From Anisakis pegreffii (lineage: Eukaryota > Nematoda > Chromadorea > Rhabditida > Anisakidae), in contig JAPYMA010003043.1 in assembly GCA_035041965.1 (NCBI GenBank), positions 62,001 to 126,000 on the forward strand: a stretch of DNA of 64,000 bases. Direction: 5' to 3'. Positions 52,836 to 64,000 of the stretch are shown here, in pieces. Both the position numbers and the translations under genes were made by a program. The first letter of the stretch is position 1; each line of letters starts with the position of its first letter. The notes below the pieces were generated by a model. It worked only from the letters and a program-made list of their open reading frames with translations. It was not told the origin of the DNA and made no database searches.

Positions 52836-54268
52836 TTCTCACTTTGAAACATTGTCAAAACAATCAACTCAGAGAGTTGTTCACTTACTTGTTTCATTTG
52901 ACAAGTTGCATTGCTATTGTTGTTGTTATTGCTACTGTTGCTGTTGACTGTAAGTTGCTCATCGATTAGAATCGGTTCCAATTCACAATCTAATATCGAG
53001 AAGGTGCTCATTCTCATCATAAAAGTCGAAATATTCAGGTGCGAGTCATTTCTTGAAACCTCTATCGAATCATCACTTCATGGATGATAGATAAGCTGTT
53101 TCGTAGATCAACTTATTTGATCTAGTGATCATCTTCTGTAATCTAATTATACTGGTACTTATCATTTCCTCGAGAAACCACCGTTTTCGAGCGCTCTGGA
53201 ACATGCAATCATTCGATACGATTCTCATTGACTGTGTAGTTCTCTAATTTTTGGGTTTGTATTTGCATGTTCATATGAAATACATGTATTGCTTGCAAAT
53301 TAAATTCAAGCTATTGCAATAGAATATGAAAATATTACGTCGTGCATGTGAATATATGCTACATGCAGTGATGGATTGAATTCTTCAATAGCAGTAAATT
53401 AGCGCTGATAATACTGATGATTATGGTAATAACAATGATAAGGACAATAATAATAACAAGTAGTAAACCGGTTCTTAGCAATTCAGTGCAAATGAACATG
53501 TATAAATGGTGACATTTTGGATTCGTCAGTTAGCTTAAATTTTCGTTTTCTTTTAATAGTCTTACAGTTTTCATTTTCTCGCGAATCTTTTTTCAGTGGA
53601 TTTTCAATTTTTTTTCAATTTTCAATTCACTTTTTCAATCTATCAGTGTTATGCACTGATAGATTTTCATCGCTTTTATTTTCGGTTCATTGCTGGATTC
53701 TTCTCAAGATTGCAATTACGCACCGAATGATTTGTGATTTCGCATGGATTCGAATTCAGTTTCCTTTCGAATCCGTCGTTTTCATGGTCATCTGACTATC
53801 ACTATCACTATTATCATCGTTATCATCATCATTATCACGATCAGTGTTATTGTCTAATCAAAACTTCCCCGCTGATCAATCAATCAATCAATCAATCAGA
53901 AGTGATCAAAGAACGTTCATGAATACCGAACCGAAAACAAACCATATGATCATTTGATATGGTTCACATCTCGATTGGTGTTGCACTTTTGGAATGGTTT
54001 TGTTTTCTGCTTCACAAATTCCCATCAGTCCTGAAATCCTGAAAAAATATTGTCACTGAACCAGTTCCATGAGGATGTACGACGAGTGTTTGGGGTTTGC
54101 AGCAACACATTGAGCAGAAATTATTATTCACTTGTCTTTCTTAGCGAAACTTCTGTGCCGCAACCTTACGCATGCATGAATGCCTCGCAACTGTGCAGTG
54201 CCCAATAGCAGCAATAAGTGAACATTTAGTGAAATGGAAACGATTCGTCGAAATTCTCGTTTCACTTT

Positions 54269-54532
54269 ATGCATGAGTTAGCGTTCTTTTCTTTTGTGCT
54301 CAGTGCAAATCGACTTTTTAATGGTGAATTTGAAAAGTACAAATTCATGGAAATTTATAAGAACGGGAAATATGAAACGAAACGACACGAAAAAGACACA
54401 GTTAATCGGTGGCTCATGAAAACAGAACAAGAATTCAATGATCACTGGTGTCGTCGTTCAATCACGACCTATATGTCGTCGTCGACGACGAAAATCGATC
54501 GCATGAAAATTTCAATGCGCAATTTCAACTGA
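54269..54532 (+). CDS. 87-codon ORF, unknown
   Basis: Starts with a hydrophobic segment (MHELAFFSFVLSANRLFNG), then a strongly charged region (EFEKYKFMEIYKNGKYETKR). A possible acceptor gtgctcag lies inside the start, so the front may be intronic. A second overlapping frame (54,448-54,693) is also open, which weakens both. Confidence 0.2.
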   Translation: MHELAFFSFVLSANRLFNGEFEKYKFMEIYKNGKYETKRHEKDTVNRWLMKTEQEFNDHWCRRSITTYMSSSTTKIDRMKISMRNFN

Positions 54533-56468
54533 CTCAAATTGAAAACATTTGGCTTGACTGGAAAATTCAACTAATTCGCTGCAATTTCTCTAATTTTCCA
54601 CAGTTGCAATTTCATCAGGTTTCTTCCGCAAGAAGCAATAGTATGGTTCAATTTGTTCAGTTCATGAAATTCAATGCATTTAGCATCCATTGACACAGGC
54701 TATAAGTGAGAGCATACAAAAAATACTCCACATTTTTAATCCATCTTCAGGCTGTGTCAGTAGTCTCATTGAATTAAATTTATACGAGTGTTTCCTGCAT
54801 ATGTTAAGCAACCACCACAACTGAACGTATCGATCTCTGATGACGTTCCTTTCAGGATTTATGAATGTGAACGAATGACTGGAATTATAGTATGAATTCA
54901 GTTTCTTTCAATAGTTGTTGGAGTTATAGTATGATTTCAGTTCATTTTTTAAAATGTGAAATTCATTGATGTATGCATACATACAGGGTGAGCAATTTAG
55001 TCACATGATTGACCTTGAGGCTTGTAAAGAAACGACTAACGGAATCTGACAATTTGAGCACATTAACAACTGTGACCAGCAAAAACTGTGCAAGCTTTTT
55101 TCCGGCAACGCTCATTGTCACAGGAATGAATACTGGTACTGAGCTCGACTGCCATCTGCACCAGCAGATTGACTGATGCGAGTTAGGTTATTAGGTAGCA
55201 TAAAAACTAGGTGGCTGCATGCGATTACTGCTAATGTTGACCGGGAACATTCATTATACTAAAAGAAAATCATGCAAAAACTCAGCACTTGCGAGTTATT
55301 GAACGTTAGATGCGCAGTTTGATTTACAAATTATCATGAATGAATTCTGAGATAGTTCGAAAGTATTTTTGCAACTAAAGATGCTCAATGTAATTGACAA
55401 GAGCGATCTGGTCTCAGCAAGAGACCAGTTTGCTCATCAGTAAAAAGTTCACAAGAGCATTTCAAGGTGTTTTGCAGTGGCACGCTAAAAATGCAAAGTT
55501 TATTCAACGAAACCCCTTGATCAATTTATTTTCAGAGCTGATTCTCTATTTCACGGAATATTGTGTCCTAGTAAGTCCCTTAAAATTGCAATCAATGTAA
55601 AATACCGTTGCCACAGTACCGCTTGTAGTCTATTGCCTAACAATCTTTTGCATTGATAATTTTGTCAAATAAGTATAACTGATTCAATGAATGAATTGAA
55701 CGAATGTGATGCGATGTAAACGCGGAGCAGTGATGTCTGATTGATTATGCATTTTGATGGCAATATACGCTAATAAATGTTAAGCGGATTTACTCATCGA
55801 TATAAACTTACAGCAGTATTCATGTTATAAATTTGAACAGTAGTTATATGTTTTGGATGTGTTTTATGCGTTTGCAGTTGATAATTATCAATCGAATATA
55901 TAGTATAATATAAAATACTCGTTTTTGATTGTGGGATGATGATGATGATGTTATTGTAGCGCGTGTTATTGTGATTCGTCGGTGATTTCTGACAGCATTG
56001 CTTACGTCCTATTCATTTGATTTTTCATTGTTCATAAGTACTGAGGACAGAGAATATTGCTGCTAATACTGAGATATTCCATATCTTTCAAAAGTTACTC
56101 TTCATTTCGAAGTTCTATTATTATCAGAATCACAATCACTATTATCATTATTATTGATACTATATCACTATGGTTATTATTGGGCCACTCGTGTGATTAT
56201 TATTGTTTTGATGTTATCGTAATCACTGATCAAATCGATTATTAACACTAGCATTTATTGCGGTTCGATACCATTCAGTGTTATTATACTATGCGTGCCA
56301 GTGGTAATTATACCACTAGTGTGACGAGCGATAAAGCGGGATTTGTCCAGATCCGACGACTTGACCTGATTGCCTTAAAGTTCTCTGCAATTCTCAAATT
56401 TCAGTTTATCAAGCGCTCTTATTGGTGATTGGTGTTTAAGTAGAACAATACTCACACAGCTAGCAACG

Positions 56469-59400
56469 ATGAGAACAGTCATTCTTGTGTTTCTTTTCAT
56501 TTTCTTACGGTACAGTTCGGCTGCTGAGACATTGAAGAGCAACGACATTAAAGATCAAACGGTTGGAGAGTATAACAGCAAGGAACCAGCAAACAAGGAA
56601 GATGCACCAAAAAGGTTTCAGGTGCGGCAGTTCCCCATCGATCTTCTTCAACTTTTTGTTTTCGTCGCCGTGCTACCCATTCATGTGCAGCAGATAATTG
56701 CTGGCCATATACCACTTCAGATTTAAACACTGCATCATATTTGGTATTTAGGCTCTACGTAGTCTATGATGACCTTCAGTGGAACAAAGCTGATACTGCA
56801 TTTCAATGAAGCAATGAATTTCAAAATCATTAGGGGCATTCTTGCAGCTAGAATACCCTAATGATTTTGAAATCTTGATTAAAAAAATAAATATAAAAAA
56901 AACAAAAAACAAAAAATCTTGACACAAAAACAAAATCTTGATAAAACCAGTCAAGGTGTACGTCAGCTAGAAGTTCTCCAATTCTATGCGTAAGCTGTGA
57001 TGATAAATTCGAATCTATAGACAAACCATAATTAGAGATGATTATCAAAATTAGGCGTAGTTCACGGCAAAGCATGTCTGTCTATGAAGTTGATCTCGTA
57101 GGAGAGCAATGTTTGACTGGAGTTAGGCGATTTATTGATGAAGTGAAAGTAAGCAAAATGCCGTTTCAGGTTATTTCTTACAATTGGGAAGAAGTGCAAA
57201 CACCGTTGACAATATCTGTTTGGTTACTTATGGCGAGTATTGCGAAAATATGTATGTGCTTAAAATATGAATCTTTCCAATGCTCCTTTCGATAGTCCAA
57301 TAAAGAGCGACGTCCTCAGAGTCGTTCATTCAATATTTCATACCAACGATCACGAAACCAAAGAAACATCAATATCACCATATCAATTACATCAAATCAT
57401 ATCAAATTCCACGATATATCGTATCTTGAATGCTTGAATCATAAACTAATCAAAACGTTATCATCACTGATCAAACAGATCAAATCTTGATAAAACCAGT
57501 CAAGGTGTACGTCAAAGCTAAAATCGTACCTGCTATCCCGCATAAGAGCGATCTTTTAACTCACTATGAGAACTCATGGGTTAATTCCATTGCCACAATT
57601 GCTTTCAACGATCCTATCGATGACAATATTCAATTTCAGTTTTTCATTTATCCAAGAAGATTTCCGACGTCTTTCCGGATTCTTCACTGCTGATTATAGT
57701 CGGATTAATACTTGGCGTTGGATTGAAGTTATATCACGTGAATGATAGTGTTTTTTCGTTATCGTCGAATGTTTTCTTCCTTTATCTATTACCTCCGATC
57801 ATCTTTGATGCAGGTGAAACGTTTGAAATAATTTCAATCGCTGACGATTTCTTGACTGAATCATTCATTCGATTCGTCGCTTCATTCCATCTCTGTTAAA
57901 TGCCAATGAACTGTAACCTCAGATTAAATACTAATGGTGCATATGAATTCATGAAATAAAGATCTCATAATCTCAGACATTTCATTCTCATGTTGATACA
58001 TCGAAGTGATCTATTGTGATCTGCTATGAATCTCTTAACCTAGAGCATTTTTTGCTGATGTTCTTATGCTGATAATGAATTTTAGGATATTTTATGCCGA
58101 ATCGTGCACTCTTTGAAAATTTCGGCTCAGTACTGAGCTTCGCTGTGTTTGGCACAGTATGGAATACATTTGCAATTGGTAGGTGCCTTTCTTTAGAGTC
58201 AGTTTCGTTACTTTTGGTGCTACTTCAGTTATTTTTCGTGTTTGCACTGTTTCAGTCTTTTCATGTGTTGTGCCTGAGAAATGAACAGTGTCTTCACCCC
58301 TCACTTAATGAATATTCCCATCATAAAGGATCTATGAAAGATTCATGCAATAAAGGCACCAACCTAGGTTTATCTAATATCAGATGAAAACTCCTTTAAA
58401 TCAGTGCATTAATTGAAAAGAGTTTGTTCTCTTGAATAAATTTTCTCGCCATTACAATATATAACAACTTCATTACTGTAGCGTTTACTTCCAGGTGCAT
58501 CGTTGTATGCGTTAGGAGAGTTTGGCATATTTTCGGTACAATTCTCAATATTCGAAATCTTTTTGTTCTCGGCGCTTATCAGTGCAGTGGATCCAGTGGC
58601 TGTTATTGCTGTCTTTGAAGAGATACACGTTAATGAAGTGCTTTTTATTACTGTGTTTGGCGAGGCGCTCTTTAACGATGGTATTACTGTGGTAAGTCAC
58701 TGAAACTGTTATTCTTGTATCGCAATGATTACAGTTTAGTAATGAATTAATTGTGGCTCAAATTGGAGTGTTTAAAAACATCGATAAGAAGGCGATTGAA
58801 ATTAAGTTATTATTATTGTTGAGAGAATCATTCGCATTACGATTTGTGACGATTATTCATACTTAATGATTCCGGCACACACACCCTTCAGCTCAATATC
58901 TATAAGAATTCTTGTTCGAGAGTTATTGGATGAGAGCGGAAAATTGAGGAAATTGATGAAATTTGAAGGTGTTGTATCAAATGTTCAAAAAGTTCACGCT
59001 GATTGGACCTGATAAGCTGATCCCAATTGATTACGTGGCTGGCGGTGTGAGTTTTTTCGTGATCGGTTTAGGTGGTGCTGCTATCGGATTGGTGTACGCT
59101 GTAATTGTCAGTTTTATCACAAAGTGCGTTTGATGTGCCAGTTGATCTGGCTGGCATTCTTTCATATTGTATCCGGCAAAGTAACTCGTTCAGAAAATAT
59201 TGTTGCCCGAACATGACTGAACTCATTTCCGAATGAAATTTCTCAATTGGATACCATTTTTACTTATCTTTAAGACAATAACCAGAAAAGTTATAGCTCT
59301 AAACTTCGGAAGTATGTAGTTTTCCGAGAAATCCTGTAAGTCATTTCGTCTTTAAACGGTTAATGTCCTCTCGTTGCAGGTACACTGAAAAAGTGAAAGT

Positions 59401-62400
59401 GCTCAATCCCATATTTATATTCGTAATACCCTATTTGGCGTATTTAACTGCTGAGACATTCGGTCTATCATCGATTATGGCGTATGTTCATCAGAATCTC
59501 TGCATTCAGAAAATCATATATTTTGTCAAGCGATTTTGCTTTGTTGAGGAGATCGAGCTATTTTATTAAAGCTATCTCAACTAGCGCTGAATTGCTCATT
59601 GTTATGCATTTGCTCACTATAGATCAGTAGATGCAATGCAATAGCATAGAAAATAGCTCAGTACTGAATTCTTCCTCTTCTCATTCACTCATCTAATTTC
59701 ACATGATTCCTTTTCGATGCATTCGAATCCAACCCGTGAGATGAGTAAAATTTAGAATTGTTGCGTGTGGAATGGCCATGAAACAATACGTGAAGGGTAA
59801 TATCTCAAATACGGCAATCGCATCCGTCAAATACTTCACAAAGATGCTGGCACAAGCATGTGAAACGGTCATCTTCATGTTCTTGGGATTGTCAACGATC
59901 TCCAGTCATCACCACTGGGATTTGGCATTTATCGCACTCACAATTGTCTTTTGCATGATCTATCGATCGATCGGTACTGAAATCTTCTTCTTCTTCTTTC
60001 ATGATCACTCATTCCTTTTTTTCGCAAATCTTTCTCGACATCATCAGTCAAGACTTCTAGGATTCGACATTGTTGCGGCATAAAACATCACACAAACTCA
60101 AAAATAGAATATAAATACTTAATCCTCTGTTCTGAGTTCATCCTGATCGCAAAGCATCTAGATGAATTTTTTATCGAATTTCATATTGTATCATGGAAAA
60201 TGAAATAGGAACGTGAAAGCAACGGTTTCATATTGTTAGGAAAATGTTAAACATTTTCATACAGAATAACAGTGATTGTCTTGAAAATTTAGGTGTGGTC
60301 GTGCAATGCGCAATTCTGAATCGTTTCCGAAAGAAACACTTCTCACCGGTGGATCAGTTTGTGATGGCATACGGCGGATTACGAGGTGCGATCGCATTCG
60401 GTCTAGTTGTGTCGATGCCCGAGCAGATTCAAGCAAAAAGCATGTTCATCACTGCTTGCATTGCGGTCATCTATTTCACCGTATTCTTACAGGTCATTTT
60501 TTTACTTAAGCACATAACTTAAATATTGTTCTAACTTAAATATTCAGAATCGGCCGTCTTTATCATCTAGATCAGTGGGTTGAAATCAGGAGGTGAAATT
60601 ACCCAGTTGCGGATAATTTGTAGGTATCAAGGGGTGTCATTAGCTCATGTCATTAGCTCGTCCGCACCTAACAGGGTTTCCATTCGTTTTAACAGGGTTT
60701 TCATTCTTTTCCTTGTTGCTATAATCACTCTCATAACTTTTATCACCAAATGTGTTCTCTTTTGCTAAATTCTCATTCATTTCACTCAACAATCAAAGTC
60801 AAATTCTCATTCTATTAAATACACTCTATAATTGATCATTTGACTCTCGAATGTTGTTGAGCAATAGTATTCGATTGCTGTATTGTCGATTTCGGCTGTC
60901 AACATTCGTCAACGTATCCAGTAAATAGTATATGCTACGGAATGAGAAATTGATTCGAACTGTGAAGTGAAATGAGACGAAGTGAATGATAAAAACTCAT
61001 CAAGAGAACGATATTCGCATGTGATAGCTATGAGAGTGAATACAACACGTCTGAAAAGAATGAGAATTCATCTGAATCAGTCTGAAGTGAGTGTGTCACA
61101 GACAATAGCTTTTCATGCAATCATAATCGATTGCAATCATGAACAACACAACGGTCTACGACAAATGGATAATGGAGACACCCAAACTTGAGAAGCTTTA
61201 ATCTAGATTCTAGAGTAATCCTATAAGCAATGAAGCGATGCAATTCAGGGTATGACAATCAAACCGTTGGTGAATTATTTGAAGATCGAACGTGAAGACC
61301 AAGAAGGACCAACACTGATTCAAAGTGTTTACATGCGAGTTAGTTCACAAAGCATGATCATTTCATTTGAATGCACATAACCTCTGAGTGAAAATCTAAA
61401 ACGATTACGGAAGTTGACTACAAATTTGAAGCAGCACGTCAGAAATTTTGATTTTGAAGCAGAATCTTCTGAGTGGTTCACAGAAAGATTGTGAAATGAT
61501 ACGAAACTATTTTTTTGCAGTATTTCGATTATACAATGGCCGGTGTAGAGGATATTGCTGGACAAAAGGGACACAATTCAATTCGTGACACGTACGGTTC
61601 AGATTCCATTTGCATTCATTCCCATCCAAAACAATTCCATATAATACACAATAAGCATACAGGACGGAATCTAATGCATCAATCATGCGTTGAAATTATT
61701 GAAGAATGCCTTTTCACTTGAGTCAATGAAATAATTCCTTGATGAGATGAGAAAAAATCGTATAGTTTTTCTCATTCTTAACCAGTATCGCTCCTTATCC
61801 TTATCACACGCTCTGCACTAACCGTGATAGGCTCCATCATTGATCAGGAGCTACTAATCAAAAGAACTCAATGAGGGAATTCACTAAGTTCAGCTGGGCT
61901 AAAAATTTTTTTGACCGCATTTTATTAGGCGATATTTGGATTACCTGGATCCAGATAATCTACATAATATCATGCCTGGATAATCATATCCTACTTGGAT
62001 AATCCACATAATCCAGGTATGATATGTGATATAATATCTCATAAATAGGCAAAATAAACTGAAAATTCAGTTTCGAACGTCTGAATGCGACGATTCTACG
62101 ACCACTATTAATGCGTAATGAGAAGAGGCGTCGATTCGATGCGTCCAAAATAGTTCGAGCCTACACCAAGATCACTCTCAAAGAGGCAATGGAGGTTGCG
62201 AGCAATGGAAAACGATCACGGGAGGAGATTGAACCAAGACGAGTGTAAGACATCATCAGTTACTTCATACTGCTCATACAAAGTCGTCAATGAGTCACCG
62301 CCGGAAATTTGCAGACACCTTGCAACTGGGCAACTAGATGCGAGTGGAATCGACAATGCATCGTATCAATCTGACGGAGGGGCAACCACGTCATTGGGAC

Positions 62401-63206
62401 AGCGAGAAGTGGCTCTTAGGGATGAACTCGCCAAGGTTACCAGACGAACAACTGTTTCGGATGTTCACTTCGAATATTTTCAGTTCACATTGCAAAATTT
62501 TATTTCCAAACTCGCATTCAACTAGGATATTGCACGGAAATTGGCTGCTTTAAGTTTTGAGTGATCTCATCTAATTTGGTTTCATATTTGTAGTATATGT
62601 CATCTCGAGAGAACACAGAGGCGTTATATACGATGTTCAGCGAGTTGTTAGAGCGTAAACTTCGTGAGGCTCAAGCCACGTCGACTGATGACAATTCATC
62701 AGATGACATCGAAGATGACTATATGCGAGAGATTATTGGACCGAATCTTACGGTTCCCACTCCTGGTGCTCCTGAGGTACGTGTCTGGAGCAGTATATAT
62801 CACTCGGACTGAGTTGCATTTCCGATAAACCCTTTACGTAAAGCATATTTCTTTCCGCTCCAGCATCAGATCATACTTTCAATAAACAAATTCCAGCTCA
62901 CAGTAATCCATGAATACTCGAAAACGCTTCGAATCCAGCGAAATTTTAAGATTCTCATCAACAACCTCCAATAGTACGAAAAGTTTATGTATAGCAAACG
63001 TTTTGGCTATGCTCTCAATCAGCAAATCATTGACTGAGGACAGTTTTCTCAGTTCATCGTAAAATTGGTTACAGGAAGGTCGACAGGCGGCCCGTAAAGC
63101 ATCACGATCATTGGCAAGCGTCTATTCGGTAGATATGGAGATGGGAAGACGAAGACCGGTTTCTCGCAGTCGAAGTGTGGGTCAAGTGAATAGGACAAAC
63201 GTCTGA
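56469..63206 (+). CDS. Na+/H+ exchanger (NHE/NHX, SLC9A-type), complete
   Basis: This is a membrane antiporter that exchanges Na+ for H+ and so controls cell or organelle pH. Exons: 56469-56621, 57170-57251, 57640-57813, 58086-58178, 58495-58691, 58969-59123, 59380-59481, 59756-59973, 60293-60492, 61249-61338, 61521-61591, 62071-62242, 62594-62776, 63075-63206. The sum is 2,022 nt (673 aa) with all phases matched. It has a signal peptide (~1-18), then the NHE start [34 protein letters not shown] follows. [18 protein letters not shown]...FGEALFND carries the transport acids (D200, D229 in my numbering). [10 protein letters not shown] has R422, and [17 protein letters not shown] closes the membrane part. 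The cytoplasmic tail (~215 aa) includes [13 protein letters not shown], an acidic stretch ([15 protein letters not shown]) and an Arg/Ser end ([13 protein letters not shown]) typical of phosphorylation targets. Which NHX paralogue it is cannot be told by eye. Confidence 0.95.
56819..56872. repeat. 17-bp inverted repeat in NHE intron 1
   Basis: tttcaaaatcattaggg (56819-56835) and its exact complement at 56856-56872 with a 20-nt loop. Confidence 0.85.
56933..56965. repeat. 33-bp exact repeat, copy 1 (NHE intron 1)
   Basis: Starts aaatcttgataaaaccag and ends gtgtacgtca; identical to 57482-57514 in intron 2. Confidence 0.95.
57482..57514. repeat. 33-bp exact repeat, copy 2 (NHE intron 2)
   Basis: Identical to 56933-56965. 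The flanks do not match. Confidence 0.95.
61967..62025. repeat. 18-bp imperfect inverted repeat in NHE intron 11
   Basis: atatcatgcctggataat (61967-61984) pairs with ataatccaggtatgatat (62008-62025) at 16 of 18 positions. Further ggataatc and cctggatcc motifs surround it. Confidence 0.75.
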
Positions 63207-63853
63207 GCTCACATCAGATGTTTGTTATCCGTCGATCATTTCAATACAATTCACAATCACTTATCATATGCACCCACAACAAATTAACTTTATCCAACTG
63301 ACGAACTAACTTATCACTCAATGTTATCATTACAAACTAGATGGGAATCGAGATTCATCTCGAAACACTCGTATTCCCTTAAAATGACCACACAAATGTT
63401 TTCCGAGTAGACTCTTGAGTAGATACTTACTTGATCGGGTGAGTATGAATTATAAACTATTCATCAAGCAAATTAAATGAATATAGCGTTGGATAGAGGA
63501 GGAAACCTTTCTTCCTGCGCCTGTCCAGTGAATTTCGATTGTTGGTTCGCTCAGATGCAAGTGAAAATGCACGTGAAAAAAGTGAAAATTCAGGTTATTT
63601 CCGTTATTTAGGAGTTGAAATCGATTCCACTCATTATACATGCGTATCCAAGTATTCAAGTGCGGAAATCCGATAGCAGTCAGCTGTCGTCGGGTTGATT
63701 GCTTTGTTCGTGTTCACAGCGTAATTCGTCTGTAATTTATTCGTTTCGTCTGAATTTGCAACGTTTGCACTTCAACGAAAAATATCGTTCACACCACTAA
63801 ATGAGATGCATCAAAATGGAGTTCGTTATTTTGCAAAATCCGATCTTACTTAC

Positions 63854-63992
63854 ATCTCTTTCGGATGAGACAGTTGAAATGCGGTAGCCGTGTTTTGCTG
63901 GCCTCGGAAACCAGTACGAATGCAGCAATAGATTTAGTCCAAGTGAAGTCCAAACCTAGGATCTGTTGAGTTCGGCGGATTCTGGCCTGAAT
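63854..63992 (-). CDS. exon of an unidentified gene at the right edge
   Basis: On the minus strand an open stretch IQARIRRTQQ / ILGLDFTWTKSIAAFVLVSE / ASKTRLPHFNCLIRKR runs from a possible acceptor (atcgatag) to a strong donor (GAGAT|gtaagt) at 63,854. It points towards the NHE 3' end. I do not recognise the family; the upstream part lies outside the window. A possible downstream exon near 63,470-63,545 follows ctgag, but its frame is ambiguous. Confidence 0.4.
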
Positions 63993-64000
63993 CTATCGAT

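Larger units (their letters stand above)
49246..56468. other. 7.2-kb interval without a recognised gene
   Basis: AT-rich sequence between two plus-strand genes. It holds an exact 45-bp direct repeat (51,930 and 52,106), a 28-bp repeat (about 49,530 and 49,814), a small perfect hairpin ctatcagtg/cactgatag (53,640-53,662) and a (CAAT)n run (53,878-53,900). Two open frames are protein-like but unsupported (52,656-52,835 and 54,269-54,532). It must also contain the NHE promoter, which I cannot place. Confidence 0.5.

Noticed and set aside
52829..53020. Minus-strand ORF with an Asn/Ser run
   Set aside because: Driven by a GTT/TTG microsatellite-like tract; no domain and no splice partners.
57487..57693. 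Plus-strand ORF in NHE intron 2 as an extra exon
   Set aside because: The exon 2 to exon 3 junction is phase-perfect and matches the conserved NHE sequence; inclusion would interrupt the first membrane region.

Overview
The window is eukaryotic nuclear DNA from an animal, most likely a nematode. The evidence is AT-rich sequence, many introns of about 100-500 bp ending in TTTCAG or TTTTAG, animal gene families, AAT/ATT microsatellites and long intronic tandem repeats. I cannot name the species. Two stretches of N lie inside tandem arrays, so this is a draft assembly. All gene models are spliced by hand from reading frame, splice sites and phase.

Left half (about 1-36 kb), minus strand. Two large genes lie head to tail. 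The 5'-most in transcription order is an apparently complete BLTP2 (KIAA0100/hobbit/Fmp27) bridge-like lipid-transfer protein at 35,928-8,966. I resolve it into 49 phase-consistent exons (7,056 coding nt, about 2,351 aa; the human protein is of similar size). About 1.7 kb downstream begins a GTF3C1 (TFIIIC largest subunit) gene, 7,288 to beyond the left edge, with a very short N-terminus and a possible trans-splice acceptor just before its ATG. Each gene has one very long intron filled by a tandem array: 176-bp units at about 4,060-6,960 in GTF3C1 and 175-bp units at about 20,140-25,620 in BLTP2. The two units are diverged relatives of one satellite family. They share an 8-bp GC-rich palindrome at the same place, with two compensating base differences.

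Middle (36-44 kb). No confident gene. There are duplicated segments, including two 176-bp direct repeats around a 113-codon ORF.

Right half (44-64 kb), plus strand. A secreted or single-pass leucine-rich-repeat protein (44,165-49,245; 12 exons, 669 aa) is followed by about 7.2 kb without a recognised gene. Next comes a complete Na+/H+ exchanger of the NHE/NHX family (56,469-63,206; 14 exons, 673 aa) with its catalytic motifs intact. A minus-strand exon of an unidentified gene touches the right edge.

Functionally the genes are unrelated: Pol III transcription, ER-plasma-membrane lipid transport, a cell-surface LRR protein and pH/ion transport. The most unusual feature is the pair of related intronic satellites.
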